NCBI RefSeq assembly: GCF_013376475.1
Contig: NZ_CP045508.1
Coordinates: 679,501 to 743,500 of the forward strand
Reading direction: 5' to 3'
Length of the DNA: 64,000 nt
Source: Desulfolutivibrio sulfoxidireducens
GTDB taxonomy: Bacteria; Desulfobacterota; Desulfovibrionia; Desulfovibrionales; Desulfovibrionaceae
Every line of letters begins with the position of its first letter. Within the stretch, counting starts at the first letter, position 1. A model generated the notes under the pieces. That model made no database searches. It was not told where the DNA came from and saw only the letters and a list, made by a program, of their open reading frames with translations. Shown piece by piece: positions 23,651-32,572 of the stretch. A program made the translations under genes and the position numbers.

Positions 23651-23908
23651 ATGCCCAGCTACAACCTGGAGATCTTGGGCCTTACGCTCTCGTTCAAGAC
23701 CGACGCGGAACCGGATCGTGTCGAGGCCGCCAAAATCATGGTGGAGGAACGGTGCAAACTGCTCGGATCGGGCGGGAAGGCGCTTGGCAAGGAGAAGCTT
23801 TTGGCGTTCGTGGCCCTCGGATTGGCCGACGACGTGCTAATGTCCAATCAAAGGCTCGGCGATGTCATGAAACGCGCCGGCACGCTTTTGAAGAAAATAG
23901 AAGGTTGA
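23651..23908 (+). CDS. zapA: Cell division protein ZapA
   Basis: Promotes FtsZ filament bundling. The 85-residue product starts MPSYNLEILGLTLSFKTDAEPDRVEAAKIMVEE (the beta-strand head and first helix of ZapA) and ends with a long helix (KEKLLAFVALGLADDVLMSNQRLGDVMKRAGTLL) of the dimer stalk. Followed by the 6S RNA region, as in E. coli where ssrS lies next to zapA. Confidence 0.88.
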   Translation: MPSYNLEILGLTLSFKTDAEPDRVEAAKIMVEERCKLLGSGGKALGKEKLLAFVALGLADDVLMSNQRLGDVMKRAGTLLKKIEG

Positions 23909-23941
23909 CCCCGCCTTGCGGGCAGGATGGCGCAAAGACAT

Positions 23942-24122
23942 GTTTCCCTGGAGTGTGCGTGATTGACGATTCATTTTTGAGCCGATACTCAAAAATAGGA
24001 TGCCGTGTGCTACGGCCGGTGTGCGGACCCGGAAATCCCGGGGGGCCTTATGGCCGTACCTTGGCGTCCACCTTGGTAACAAGGTTCAAAAAAATCGCCG
24101 ACACGGCGCTCCGGGGATAATG
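23942..24122 (+). ncRNA. ssrS: 6S RNA
   Basis: The 415-base gap between zapA and rny holds a roughly 180-base unit with 6S RNA hallmarks. Its 5' end TTTCCCTGGAGTG pairs, with one G-U, with CGCTCCGGGGATAA at the 3' end to form the closing stem. TGAGCCGATA, a stretch found in the E. coli 6S RNA central region, occurs at about 23978. ACCTTGGTAACAAGGTTCAA resembles the ACCTTGAACCAAGGGTTCAA stem of E. coli 6S. Length and position right after zapA fit. 6S RNA binds the housekeeping RNA polymerase holoenzyme as a promoter mimic. Exact ends are estimates. Confidence 0.8.
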
Positions 24123-24323
24123 TTTCACAGCCCGGGATAAACGCCCGAAAGGCCCCGCCTCATGGCCGGGCACGACGGGCACGGAAGAACCGGATTGTCG
24201 CCGGATATGCCTGACGCGCCGGGTTAAGCCCACGCACGAACGCCCCATCCCTTCTGCCTTCCGCCTTCATCGTCGGATTCGCTTCCGGTTTATGCGGAGC
24301 TTTTCCGCTTTGAAGGAGTCGTT

Positions 24324-25883
24324 ATGGATTTTTCCACCGTTTTTATCGTGATCGTGTCGCTGTGTGCCGGAGGCGCCGGGGGCTACTACCTGTATCAGTT
24401 CATCTCCCAGAAAACGCTCAAGGAATCCCGCTCCCTGGCCGAGCGCATCCTCGAGGAGGCCAAGAAGGAGGCCCAGGCCCAGAAAAAAGAGTTTCTGGTC
24501 CAGGCCCAGGACGATCTGTTCCGCCAGAAAAAGGAACTCGAAAACGAGTACAAGGAGCGGCTCCAGTCCCTGGAGTCCAAGGAATCCCAGCTTGCCCGCA
24601 AGCAGGAAAAACTCGAGGAAAAGCAGGAACAGGTCGTGGCCAGGGAGAGCGAGCAGCTCGGCACGGAAAAGCGCCTGGCCAGCCTGGAACGCGCCCTTTC
24701 CGAAAAACAGGAACAGCTCGAACGGTCCTCCGAGGAACACCTCCAGCGCCTTCAGGAGATCTCCGGCCTGACCGTGGACGAGGCCCGGAAGCTGGTTCTG
24801 GCCGAGACCGAAAGCCGCACCCGGCACGAGGCGGCCAGGATGATCCGCCAGATCGAGATGGAGGCCCGGGAGACCGCGGACAAAAGCGGCAAGAAGATCC
24901 TGGCCCTGGCCATCCAGCGCTATGCCGGGGACTTCGTGGCCGAACAGACCGTCACCGCCGTGACCCTGCCCTCGGAGGAGATGAAGGGCCGCATCATCGG
25001 CCGCGAGGGCCGCAACATCCGCGCCCTGGAGGCGGCCACGGGCGTGGACCTGATCATCGACGACACCCCCGAGACGGTCATCCTCTCGGCCTTCTCCCCC
25101 ATCCGCCGCCAGGTGGCCAAGATGGCCCTGGAGCGGCTGATCACCGACGGCCGTATCCATCCGGCCCGCATCGAGGACATCGTCAAGAAGGTGGAGCAGG
25201 AATTCGAGGTCAAGCTGCGCGAGATCGGCGAACAGGCCACCTTCGATATCGGCGTGCATGGCATCAATCCCGAACTGGTCCGCCTTCTGGGGCACCTGCA
25301 ATACCGTACCAGTTATTCCCAGAACGTGCTCCAGCACTCCCTGGAGGTCTCCACGCTGTGCGGCATCATGGCTGCGGAACTGGGCCTCGACGTGAAAAAG
25401 GCCAAGCGGGCGGGGCTTCTGCACGACATCGGCAAGGCCGTGGACCACGAGATCGAGGGACCCCACGCGGTCATCGGGGCCGATTTGGCCAAGAAATTCG
25501 GCGAGGGCCCGGACATCATCCACGCCATCCAGGCCCACCACGAGGACGTGCCGCCCAAGTCCATCCTGGCCATCCTGGTCCAGGCCGCGGACAGCCTCTC
25601 CGGGGCCCGGCCCGGGGCCCGCAAGGAACTCCTGGAAAGCTACGTCAAGCGCCTGGAGGAGCTGGAAAATCTGGCCACGGCCTTCGACGGCGTGTCCAAG
25701 GCCTACGCCATCCAGGCCGGGCGCGAGATCCGGGTGGTTGTGGACTCCGACGCCGTGGACGACGACAAGACCTTTCTTCTGTGCAAGGACATCGCCAAGC
25801 AGATCGAGGACAACCTCACCTATCCGGGACAGATTCGGGTCACGGTCATCCGCGAGCGCCGGGCCGTGGGCTACGCGAAATAG
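24324..25883 (+). CDS. rny: Ribonuclease Y
   Basis: Membrane-anchored endoribonuclease that starts mRNA decay. Domains in order: an N-terminal membrane span (about residues 5-25), a long coiled coil (about 30-165), a KH RNA-binding domain with [22 protein letters not shown] (about 215-245), and an HD phosphohydrolase domain with [12 protein letters not shown] (HD pair near residue 371) and HHEDVPPKS. Length is 519 residues, normal. A GAAGGAG site precedes the ATG at 24324. ymdB follows. Confidence 0.97.
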   Translation: MDFSTVFIVIVSLCAGGAGGYYLYQFISQKTLKESRSLAERILEEAKKEAQAQKKEFLVQAQDDLFRQKKELENEYKERLQSLESKESQLARKQEKLEEKQEQVVARESEQLGTEKRLASLERALSEKQEQLERSSEEHLQRLQEISGLTVDEARKLVLAETESRTRHEAARMIRQIEMEARETADKSGKKILALAIQRYAGDFVAEQTVTAVTLPSEEMKGRIIGREGRNIRALEAATGVDLIIDDTPETVILSAFSPIRRQVAKMALERLITDGRIHPARIEDIVKKVEQEFEVKLREIGEQATFDIGVHGINPELVRLLGHLQYRTSYSQNVLQHSLEVSTLCGIMAAELGLDVKKAKRAGLLHDIGKAVDHEIEGPHAVIGADLAKKFGEGPDIIHAIQAHHEDVPPKSILAILVQAADSLSGARPGARKELLESYVKRLEELENLATAFDGVSKAYAIQAGREIRVVVDSDAVDDDKTFLLCKDIAKQIEDNLTYPGQIRVTVIRERRAVGYAK

Positions 25884-25967
25884 GCTGATCGGAAACGGGC
25901 CGCACGGCGGGACCGCGCGGCCGGGCCGGATTCCGGCCACACCCGGGATATCCGGAAAGGATTTTTC

Positions 25968-26753
25968 ATGCGCATCCTCTGCCTTGGCGACATCGTCGGC
26001 CGCCCCGGGCGCGACGCGGTCATCGCCGGCCTTTTTCGCCTGCGCCGGGAACTCGAGATCGACGTGGTGGTCGCCAACGGCGAAAACGCCTCGGGGGGCC
26101 TGGGCATCACCGTCAAGGCCGCCTCCCAGCTTCTGTCCTGCGGCGTGGACGTCATCACCTCCGGCAACCACGTTTTCAAACACCGGGAAATACTGCCTTT
26201 CTTCGAAACGACGGACCGCCTTCTGCGCCCGGGAAACTATCCGCCCGGCACCCCCGGGGGCGGCCTCGGCGTCTATCGGCTCGAGGGGACCCCCCCTTTT
26301 GCCGTCATGAACCTGCTTGGCCGGACCTACATGGATAACCTGGACTGCCCCTTCCGCGTCGCCGACGAGATCATAGGCCGCATCCCGGGCGACGTGGCCG
26401 TGCGCCTGCTGGACCTTCACGCCGAGGCCACCTCCGAGAAAAAGGCCATGGCCTACTATCTCGACGGCCGCATAAGCGCCCTGTGCGGAACCCATACCCA
26501 TGTCCAGACCAACGACGCCCAGATCCTGCCGTACGGCACGGCCTACATCACCGATATGGGCATGAGCGGATGCGTCCATTCGGCCATCGGCATGGACCCC
26601 CAGGCGGTCATCCGGCGCTACGTCACCGGCATGCCCCAACGCTTCGTCCTGGCCAGGGGGCCGGTGGAACTGCAGGGCGTCCTGCTCGATATTGACGCCG
26701 GGACCGGGAAGACCGTACACATACAGACATGGCGGCATGCCTGCCAGGGATGA
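25968..26753 (+). CDS. ymdB: YmdB-family metallophosphoesterase
   Basis: Binuclear metal phosphoesterase of the TIGR00282 family, shown in Bacillus to hydrolyse cyclic nucleotides and influence biofilm formation. Metal-binding motifs are visible: CLGDIVGRPGRDA, ANGENASGG, SGNHVFKHREI and GTHTHVQTNDAQILP, then YITDMGMSG. The 261-residue length is standard. It lies 84 bases after rny, an association also seen in Bacillus. Confidence 0.93.
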   Translation: MRILCLGDIVGRPGRDAVIAGLFRLRRELEIDVVVANGENASGGLGITVKAASQLLSCGVDVITSGNHVFKHREILPFFETTDRLLRPGNYPPGTPGGGLGVYRLEGTPPFAVMNLLGRTYMDNLDCPFRVADEIIGRIPGDVAVRLLDLHAEATSEKKAMAYYLDGRISALCGTHTHVQTNDAQILPYGTAYITDMGMSGCVHSAIGMDPQAVIRRYVTGMPQRFVLARGPVELQGVLLDIDAGTGKTVHIQTWRHACQG

Positions 26754-26799
26754 GACGGCCGCGCCCCGCCCTTTCGGGGCAACCGTTCGGGGAGACGAC

Positions 26800-27336
26800 A
26801 TGAAGACCTTCGCCTTTGGCCTCCGCCTGTCCATTTTTTCGACCAGCGTCGCGGCAGGTGTCCTTTTGGCCGGGCTGGCCCTGGCCGCCGGTCCGGACCG
26901 CCAGTCGGTCTACCTGACCGTGGCCGGTCCCTTGGAAGTCATCCGCCAGGGCGCGGACCATGTGGTCACGCTTCGCGGTTTGACCATTCACAAGACCGTT
27001 GGCGAGCCGCTCACGGCCCAGTCCTACATGAGCGTGGGCGAGCCCGACGACGGTTTCGACGCCGTGCTCCTGCGCCGGGGCCTTGGAAACGTGGACTGCC
27101 CCGTGGTCTATGATCTCATCACCGTGGGCGCGGACGGCAAAAGCGCGCTCGTTCAGAGCTTCAACAACTGCTCGCGGCTCGTGGATGCCCGGGCCGTGGG
27201 CGATAAGCTCATGTTCGTCCTGGAAAACAAGACCGGAAAAACCGAGGTCCTGGAGTACAACGACGAGGATCGCAAGCACTCGGTCCCGGTCAAGCTCAAA
27301 AAATCCGCCCTGCCCAAGCCCGAAACCCCCAACTGA
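26800..27336 (+). CDS. Exported hypothetical protein
   Basis: The function is not recognised. The product (178 residues) starts MKTFAFGLRLSIFSTSVAAG and has a signal peptide cleaved near ALAAGPD. The mature part is beta-rich and has two cysteines (VDCPVVYD and FNNCSRL) that could form a disulfide in the periplasm. The tail is basic and proline-rich. GGGGAGACGAC precedes the ATG at 26800; longer in-frame upstream options have no good ribosome site. It lies between ymdB and a small lipoprotein gene 14 bases away, so the two are probably cotranscribed. Confidence 0.75.
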   Translation: MKTFAFGLRLSIFSTSVAAGVLLAGLALAAGPDRQSVYLTVAGPLEVIRQGADHVVTLRGLTIHKTVGEPLTAQSYMSVGEPDDGFDAVLLRRGLGNVDCPVVYDLITVGADGKSALVQSFNNCSRLVDARAVGDKLMFVLENKTGKTEVLEYNDEDRKHSVPVKLKKSALPKPETPN

Positions 27337-27350
27337 ATCGGATCGGTGAC

Positions 27351-27695
27351 ATGCCCCGCGCACTCTTGCCCCTCGTCCTCGCCTTCGCCGTGCTGACCGC
27401 CGCCTGCGGATCGGACCCGGTGATCCATGACTGGCAGCGGCCTCACGACACCTACCAGGTCGGGGCCTTCACCAAGTCCCAAAACGCCGAGGAACTCAAG
27501 GACAAGCTCGGAAGAAGCGGCTTTGCCGCGCGTATCCAGACCGAGATTCAAAACGGCGTCTTTTATTTGAACGTGCTCGTGGACATCTACAGCCCGGTCC
27601 CCGGCGTGGAGGAAAAGCTCGAGCGCATAAGCGGCACCAAACCCATCCTGCGCTCCAAGGCCCGGGTGGATGCCCCGGCGGCCCCGGCCGGCTGA
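27351..27695 (+). CDS. SPOR-like lipoprotein
   Basis: The 114-residue product has a lipobox (LTAAC, cysteine near residue 19), so it is probably a lipoprotein. The remainder, TYQVGAFTKSQNAEELKDKLGRSGFAARIQTEIQNGVFYLNVLVDIY, has the pattern of a SPOR peptidoglycan-binding domain (YQVGAF... and a repeat of the amphipathic helix and strand). SPOR proteins usually bind denuded glycan at division sites; that role here is an inference. It lies 14 bases after the preceding exported protein gene. Confidence 0.78.
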   Translation: MPRALLPLVLAFAVLTAACGSDPVIHDWQRPHDTYQVGAFTKSQNAEELKDKLGRSGFAARIQTEIQNGVFYLNVLVDIYSPVPGVEEKLERISGTKPILRSKARVDAPAAPAG

Positions 27696-27772
27696 TCGCC
27701 GCCACCCCCGATACCCACCCCCCGTGACCACAGGGCGCGAAAAGCGCCCCGAAACACCAATGGATTCGCACT

Positions 27773-29053
27773 ATGTCCCGGAACATCTTCGACGAACTGT
27801 CCTGGCGCGGCCTGATCAACCAGGTTTCCGACGCCGAGAACCTGCGCGAACACCTGGATACCCCCGGCCGCACCCTGTATTGCGGCTTCGACCCCACGGC
27901 CGAGAGCCTGCACATCGGCAACCTCGTGCCCCTTCTGGGCCTGTTGCGTTTCGCCCTGGCCGGACATAAGCCCCTTTTTCTGCTCGGCGGGGCCACGGGG
28001 CTCATCGGGGACCCAAGCGGCAAGGACAAGGAACGCGTCCTGCGCGACGTCCGGACGGTCACGGCCGCCGCTGAAAAAATCAAGGCCCAGGCCATGGGCT
28101 TTTTCGAGCGCATGGGCGCGGGCGGCAAGGTCGAGGCCGTCAACAACCTGGACTGGACCGCGCATCTGAGCATTCTCGATTTCCTGCGCGACGCGGGCAA
28201 GCACTTCACGATCAATTACATGTTGGCCAAGGAGTCGGTGAAGGGCCGGATTAATCGCGAGGAGACCGGCATCTCCTACACCGAGTTCAGCTACATGATC
28301 CTGCAGGCCTACGATTTCCGGCATCTCTCGGAAACCCGGGGCTGTTCCCTGCAGATCGGCGGCGGCGACCAGTTCGGCAACATCACCGCCGGACTGGAAC
28401 TGATCCGCCGCTCCCGGCCCACCCCGGCCTTCGCCCTGACCTTTCCGCTGATCACCACCGCCTCGGGCGCGAAATTCGGCAAAAGCGAAAAGGGGGCCAT
28501 CTTCCTCGACCCGGCCCTGACCACGCCCTACGCCTTTTACCAGTACTGGTTCAACACCGACGATCGCGACGTCGTCAACTACCTCAAATACTTTACCCTG
28601 CTGGATCAGGAGACCATCGACGCCCTGGCCATCGAGACCGCCGACAATCCCCACCTGCGACAGGCCCAGAAACGCCTGGCCCAGGAGGTCACCACCATGA
28701 TCCACGGCCCCGAGGAGACCCAAAAGGTCCTGGACGCCAGCCAGGCCCTTTTCGGCTCGGGCGATCTCGCCGCCGCCGATCCGGCCACCCTGCGCGCCGC
28801 CCTGGAGGCCGCGCCCACCCGGGCCTATCCCTCCCTGGATATGGTCCCGCCCCTGCCCAAGCTTTTGGCCGACCTGGGCCTGTGTCCCTCCAACTCCCAG
28901 GCTAGAAAGGACCTCAAGGCCGGAGCCATCTCCATAAACGGCCAGCGCGTTACCGCCGAGGACCACTGCGTCGCCCCCGACGACCTCCTCGGCGGCCATA
29001 CCTTCCTGGTACGCAAGGGAAAGAAGAACTACGGCGTGGTGACATTGGGATAA
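27773..29053 (+). CDS. tyrS: Tyrosyl-tRNA synthetase
   Basis: Charges tRNA-Tyr. Class I signatures are HIGN (in ESLHIGNLVPLL, about residue 44) and KFGKS (about residue 233). The tyrosine-binding residues lie in the YCGFDPTAES and QIGGGDQFGNI regions. A C-terminal S4-type RNA-binding domain (ARKDLKAGAISINGQRVTAED) ends the 426-residue product, the usual length. Confidence 0.97.
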   Translation: MSRNIFDELSWRGLINQVSDAENLREHLDTPGRTLYCGFDPTAESLHIGNLVPLLGLLRFALAGHKPLFLLGGATGLIGDPSGKDKERVLRDVRTVTAAAEKIKAQAMGFFERMGAGGKVEAVNNLDWTAHLSILDFLRDAGKHFTINYMLAKESVKGRINREETGISYTEFSYMILQAYDFRHLSETRGCSLQIGGGDQFGNITAGLELIRRSRPTPAFALTFPLITTASGAKFGKSEKGAIFLDPALTTPYAFYQYWFNTDDRDVVNYLKYFTLLDQETIDALAIETADNPHLRQAQKRLAQEVTTMIHGPEETQKVLDASQALFGSGDLAAADPATLRAALEAAPTRAYPSLDMVPPLPKLLADLGLCPSNSQARKDLKAGAISINGQRVTAEDHCVAPDDLLGGHTFLVRKGKKNYGVVTLG

Positions 29054-29063
29054 GATGAAGAGT

Positions 29064-29090
29064 TTCCGGGGGGAATCATTCCCCCCGGAA
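29064..29090. repeat. 27-base perfect hairpin after tyrS
   Basis: The sequence TTCCGGGGGGAAT and its exact complement flank a single C, 10 bases after the tyrS stop. There is no T-run. It resembles the hairpin before ribE (7300-7322) and probably belongs to the same repeat family. Confidence 0.65.
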
Positions 29091-29152
29091 CCAATGGGTA
29101 CGGACGGGATGACGTCGCCCGACGGAGTGTGGTTCCCCGACGCGAAGCGCGA

Positions 29153-29221
29153 CGAAGTTTTCGAAAGGGGGTCCAGGGGGGAAACCTTTTTCAAAAGGTT
29201 TCCCCCCTGGCCGCCGGAGGC
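29153..29221. repeat. Dispersed hairpin repeat, copy B
   Basis: A near copy of 8122-8190: CGAAGTTTTCGAAAGGGGGTCCA, an inverted repeat GGGGGGAAACCTTTTT with its complement, then CTGGCCGCCGGAGGC. Here the terminal GGAGG lies just before the ATG of the next gene (29227) and would serve as its ribosome binding site. Confidence 0.75.
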
Positions 29222-29226
29222 CTCTT

Positions 29227-30090
29227 ATGACGTCATGTGCCACGGTGGCCGGGCGGTATGCCCGGCTGGTCAAGATCGAGCATTCGGTATTCGCGTTGCC
29301 CTTCGCCTATGTGGGCCTTTTTTTGGCCGCCGAGGGATGGCCCGGGACGTGGACGCTGGTGGCGTTGACTGTGGCCATGGTGGCCATCCGGTCCTATGCC
29401 ATGGCCGTGAACCGTCTGGCCGATCTGCCCTTTGACCGGGAGAATCCCAGGACCCGGGGCCGGGAGCTGGTCACGGGCGAGGTGGGCGTCGGCGGGGCGG
29501 TGGCGTTCACGGCCCTGTGCGCCGTGGTTTTTGTTCTGGCCTGCGCGGGCCTGAACGCCCTGTGCCTGGCCCTGTCGCCGGTGGTTCTGGTCTGGGCCGG
29601 ACTGTACAGCTTTGCCAAGCGGTTTACGTGGCTGTGCCATTTCCTGCTCGGGAGCGTGCTGGGCCTGGCCCCGGTGGCCGGCTGGCTGGCCTTTGATCCG
29701 TCGTTTTCCGTGCGCGCCGTACTTTTCGGGCTGGGGGTGACCTTCTGGACAGCTGGATTCGACATCCTTTACGCCTGCCAGGACGTGGAATTCGACAGGG
29801 AGCACGACCTGCGCTCCATCCCGGCCTGCTTCGGCATCGGGCCGGCCCTGGCCTTTTCGTCCCTGGCCCACGTCAACGCGGTGATCTTTTTCGCCCTGGG
29901 CGGATGGGCGGCCGGGCTTTCGTGGATCTATTTCACCTTTTTCGCGGCCAGCGCGGTGCTGCTTTGTGTGGAGCATCTGATTTTGTCCGAGGAGGACCTT
30001 TCCAGGGTCAACGTGTCTTTTTTCACCATTAACGGGGTGGTGGCCGCCGGGCTCGGCCTGGGCGTCATTGTGGACGTGTTCGCGGGCTGA
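29227..30090 (+). CDS. UbiA-family prenyltransferase (MqnP-like)
   Basis: Intramembrane aromatic prenyltransferase. The two aspartate-rich metal/pyrophosphate motifs are AVNRLADLPFDREN (first) and YACQDVEFDREHDL (second). About eight membrane helices fill the 287 residues. In Desulfovibrio relatives quinones are made by the futalosine route and this gene type is its prenylation enzyme, MqnP; this is inferred, since no other mqn genes are in the window. The ribosome site is provided by the repeat just upstream. Confidence 0.85.
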   Translation: MTSCATVAGRYARLVKIEHSVFALPFAYVGLFLAAEGWPGTWTLVALTVAMVAIRSYAMAVNRLADLPFDRENPRTRGRELVTGEVGVGGAVAFTALCAVVFVLACAGLNALCLALSPVVLVWAGLYSFAKRFTWLCHFLLGSVLGLAPVAGWLAFDPSFSVRAVLFGLGVTFWTAGFDILYACQDVEFDREHDLRSIPACFGIGPALAFSSLAHVNAVIFFALGGWAAGLSWIYFTFFAASAVLLCVEHLILSEEDLSRVNVSFFTINGVVAAGLGLGVIVDVFAG

Positions 30091-30183
30091 CGCCGGCCCG
30101 TCTGGACACGGCGCGGCCGGAGTTTTATAGATGGGCCGCCATGGTCGCCCCAGGCGGCCGGGTGCGAGACAAAGGAGGCTTTC

Positions 30184-30516
30184 ATGAATCAGAGCGAATG
30201 CGCGGGATGCAAAATGGGCTCCTTGACCTTGACCGCCGTCGGATTGACCCTGCTCTATGTGATCTTCATGTTTGTGACCGGGATCATGGTTCGGTGGTGG
30301 GTCATGTTGCCCCTGGGCTTTGTGGCCTTTTTTCTTTTTCGGATGCAGCGCGGCCAGACCGAGGGCTTCGAGAAAAAAGTCTGCGACTGGGGATACTACG
30401 TGATCATCGCCGGGCTGGTGCTGCGAGACGCCTGCCTGTCCTCACGGTTGGCCGGGATCTACGGCGCCGTGTCCGAAGTGGCGGGCGAGGCGGCCAAGAC
30501 CGGCCTCAATCTCTAA
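30184..30516 (+). CDS. Small membrane protein, unknown
   Basis: The product (110 residues) has an N-terminal CAGCK motif and two clear membrane segments (about residues 13-33 and 38-50), plus a third weak hydrophobic segment near 68-80. It is not recognised. A strong AAGGAGG site precedes the ATG. It lies 93 bases after the prenyltransferase gene and 45 bases before the cupin gene, all on the same strand. Confidence 0.8.
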   Translation: MNQSECAGCKMGSLTLTAVGLTLLYVIFMFVTGIMVRWWVMLPLGFVAFFLFRMQRGQTEGFEKKVCDWGYYVIIAGLVLRDACLSSRLAGIYGAVSEVAGEAAKTGLNL

Positions 30517-30561
30517 TGGGCTCGAAACCCGAGTTCCCAAAAACATCCACAAGGGGCCATC

Positions 30562-31137
30562 GTGCGCGGCGTCGTCTTTGAGCGGATTTCCCGGGAGGCC
30601 ACCCGCTTCGGCCCAGCCCCGGCGGCCATGGCCGACGAGGACCTCCTTGAGCGTAAATGCCGCGACGCGGCGCAAAATCCCCGGGGCCGCGAGATCCATC
30701 GGTTTCACACCGAGGACGAGGATTCGCTGCAACGCATGATCAACGCCCTGACCCCGGGCAGCTACGTCCGGCCCCACCGCCATCTGGACCCGCCCAAGGC
30801 CGAGACCTTCGTGATCCTGCGCGGGGCCTTGGCCGTGGTGGTCTTTGACGACGAGGGCCGCTGCCGCGACGAGGACCTCATCCTGCTCAAGCGGGGCAGG
30901 GGGGCGTATCTGGCCGATATTCGCCCCGGAACCTGGCACACGGTGTTCGCACTGACCCCGGAGGCGGCCGCCTTCGAGGTCAAGTCCGGACCCTATCTGC
31001 CGGGTGCGGCCAAGGGCTTCGCCCCTTTCTCACCGCCCGAGGGAACGCCCGAGGCCGAAATCTATCTCATGGACCTGGAGGATCGCTTCCGGTCCGCGTG
31101 GGGGCTGCCGCCCAGGGTCTGGGGATCGAAGGCCTGA
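30562..31137 (+). CDS. WbuC-like cupin protein
   Basis: The product (191 residues, GTG start at 30562) has a single cupin domain of the WbuC type. Possible metal ligands are visible in IHRFHTED, RPHRHLDPPKAETFVILRG and GTWHTVFAL. The central beta barrel (about residues 55-140) matches the family. WbuC members often lie near polysaccharide genes but no function is proven, and no such cluster is here. Confidence 0.8.
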   Translation: MRGVVFERISREATRFGPAPAAMADEDLLERKCRDAAQNPRGREIHRFHTEDEDSLQRMINALTPGSYVRPHRHLDPPKAETFVILRGALAVVVFDDEGRCRDEDLILLKRGRGAYLADIRPGTWHTVFALTPEAAAFEVKSGPYLPGAAKGFAPFSPPEGTPEAEIYLMDLEDRFRSAWGLPPRVWGSKA

Positions 31138-31194
31138 GGTCGCGGGGGGAGCGGGCGAGGGCCGTGATCAAAAAACGCGGGGATGCCCGGGGGA

Positions 31195-32451
31195 TCATGT
31201 GCACACAAGGGCCCGGTTGCGTCCGGATCGTTTGGCCTGGTAGAGCGCGGCGTCGGCCCGGGAGAGCATCTCCTCCAGGGATCGGCCCGGTTCGCAGCAC
31301 ACGCCGATGCTCACGGTCACCGGGATGGTCTTGCCGTCCACCCGGGTGCGCGAGCGCTCGATGCTGCGCCGCAGTTCGTCGAACACGGTGACCGCCGCCT
31401 CCCGGCCCATGTTCACCGCCAGCACGCAGAATTCCTCCCCTCCGTACCGGGCCACGATGTCCGACCCCCGGAACCGTCCGGCCAGCCCCTCGGCCACGTG
31501 TTTCAAGACCTCGTCTCCGGCCTTGTGCCCGAAGGTGTCGTTGACCTTCTTGAAATAGTCGATGTCGATCATGGCCGCGGACAGGGTCAGGGAGTCGCGC
31601 AGGGCGCAGGAGTGGAATTTCTGCCCGGCGTCGAAGAAGTAGCGGCGGTTGTACAGGCCGGTCAAGGGATCCCGGATGGAGGTTTCCTTGAGCTTGCGGA
31701 CGAGTTCGAGCATCTCCAGGTTCTGGGTGATGCGACAGTAGAACTCCTCGCTGACGAAGGGCTTGTTCAAGTAGTCGTTGGCCCCGCTCTTGAGGAAGCG
31801 CGAGGACAAAAGCTCCTCGGCGTAGGCCGAGATGCCCACGATGGCCAGGTCCTCCTTGTGGTGGCTGCGGCGCAAAAGCCGGGTGAATTCCAATCCGTCC
31901 ATGCCCGGCATGAGGTAATCGGTGATGATCATGCGCACGGAAGGGGTCCGGGACAGGATGTCCAGGGCCGTATTGGCGTCCCCGGCCTCGATGACGGAGT
32001 AGTCGTGGACCTCCAGCAGGCGCCGCACGTGGCGGCGCACTGTGGCCGAGTCGTCCACCACCAGGATGCTTATGAACTTGTTTTTGTAAATGCGCTTGAC
32101 GAGGGAGCAGACGTAATCCAGGCTGTCGGGGGTCTCCTTGAGGACGTAGTCCACCACCCGTTTGGACCAGATGAACTCGCGGTGATCCTCATTGAAGACC
32201 CCGGTGAAGACGATGACCGGGATGCCTTTGGAGATGAGGTAGTCGACGACGCTTCCCTCCGGGGCGTCGGGCAGATGCAGGTCCGCCAGGGCCACGAAAA
32301 AGTCGGGACGCTCGGGGCTTTCCTCAAGGATGTATGTGGCTTCCTCGTATGTCGAGGCCCAACTCGTGTCGAAGAACAGCTCGTCTTCGATCTTGCGGAT
32401 AAGGACCCTGGCGAAGGCCTTGCTGTCCTCGACGATGAGTACTTTTTCCAT
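31195..32451 (-). CDS. Dual-receiver response regulator with GGDEF domain
   Basis: Signalling protein that probably makes cyclic-di-GMP when activated. Two receiver domains come first. One (about residues 1-125) starts MEKVLIVEDSK and has a phosphorylatable aspartate in ALADLHLPD; the other (about 128-245) has ILVVDDSATV and ITDYLMPGMDGLEF. A diguanylate cyclase domain follows (about 262-418), with RDPLTGLYNRRYFFD and active-site motif YGGEEFCVL. It is divergent from the histidine kinase gene at 32573, with 121 bases between them, so the two are likely a signalling pair. Confidence 0.92.
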   Translation of the reverse strand: MEKVLIVEDSKAFARVLIRKIEDELFFDTSWASTYEEATYILEESPERPDFFVALADLHLPDAPEGSVVDYLISKGIPVIVFTGVFNEDHREFIWSKRVVDYVLKETPDSLDYVCSLVKRIYKNKFISILVVDDSATVRRHVRRLLEVHDYSVIEAGDANTALDILSRTPSVRMIITDYLMPGMDGLEFTRLLRRSHHKEDLAIVGISAYAEELLSSRFLKSGANDYLNKPFVSEEFYCRITQNLEMLELVRKLKETSIRDPLTGLYNRRYFFDAGQKFHSCALRDSLTLSAAMIDIDYFKKVNDTFGHKAGDEVLKHVAEGLAGRFRGSDIVARYGGEEFCVLAVNMGREAAVTVFDELRRSIERSRTRVDGKTIPVTVSIGVCCEPGRSLEEMLSRADAALYQAKRSGRNRALVCT

Positions 32452-32572
32452 GAGACCATGCCGGGCGGAAGTTCAAGATGATGATTTTGGATAGTGACCC
32501 AGTCCCCGGGAAAAATCCAGGGATAAGAATCGGATTCCGGTTTTCGAAAACCCGGCGCGGCACGCGCCGCGC

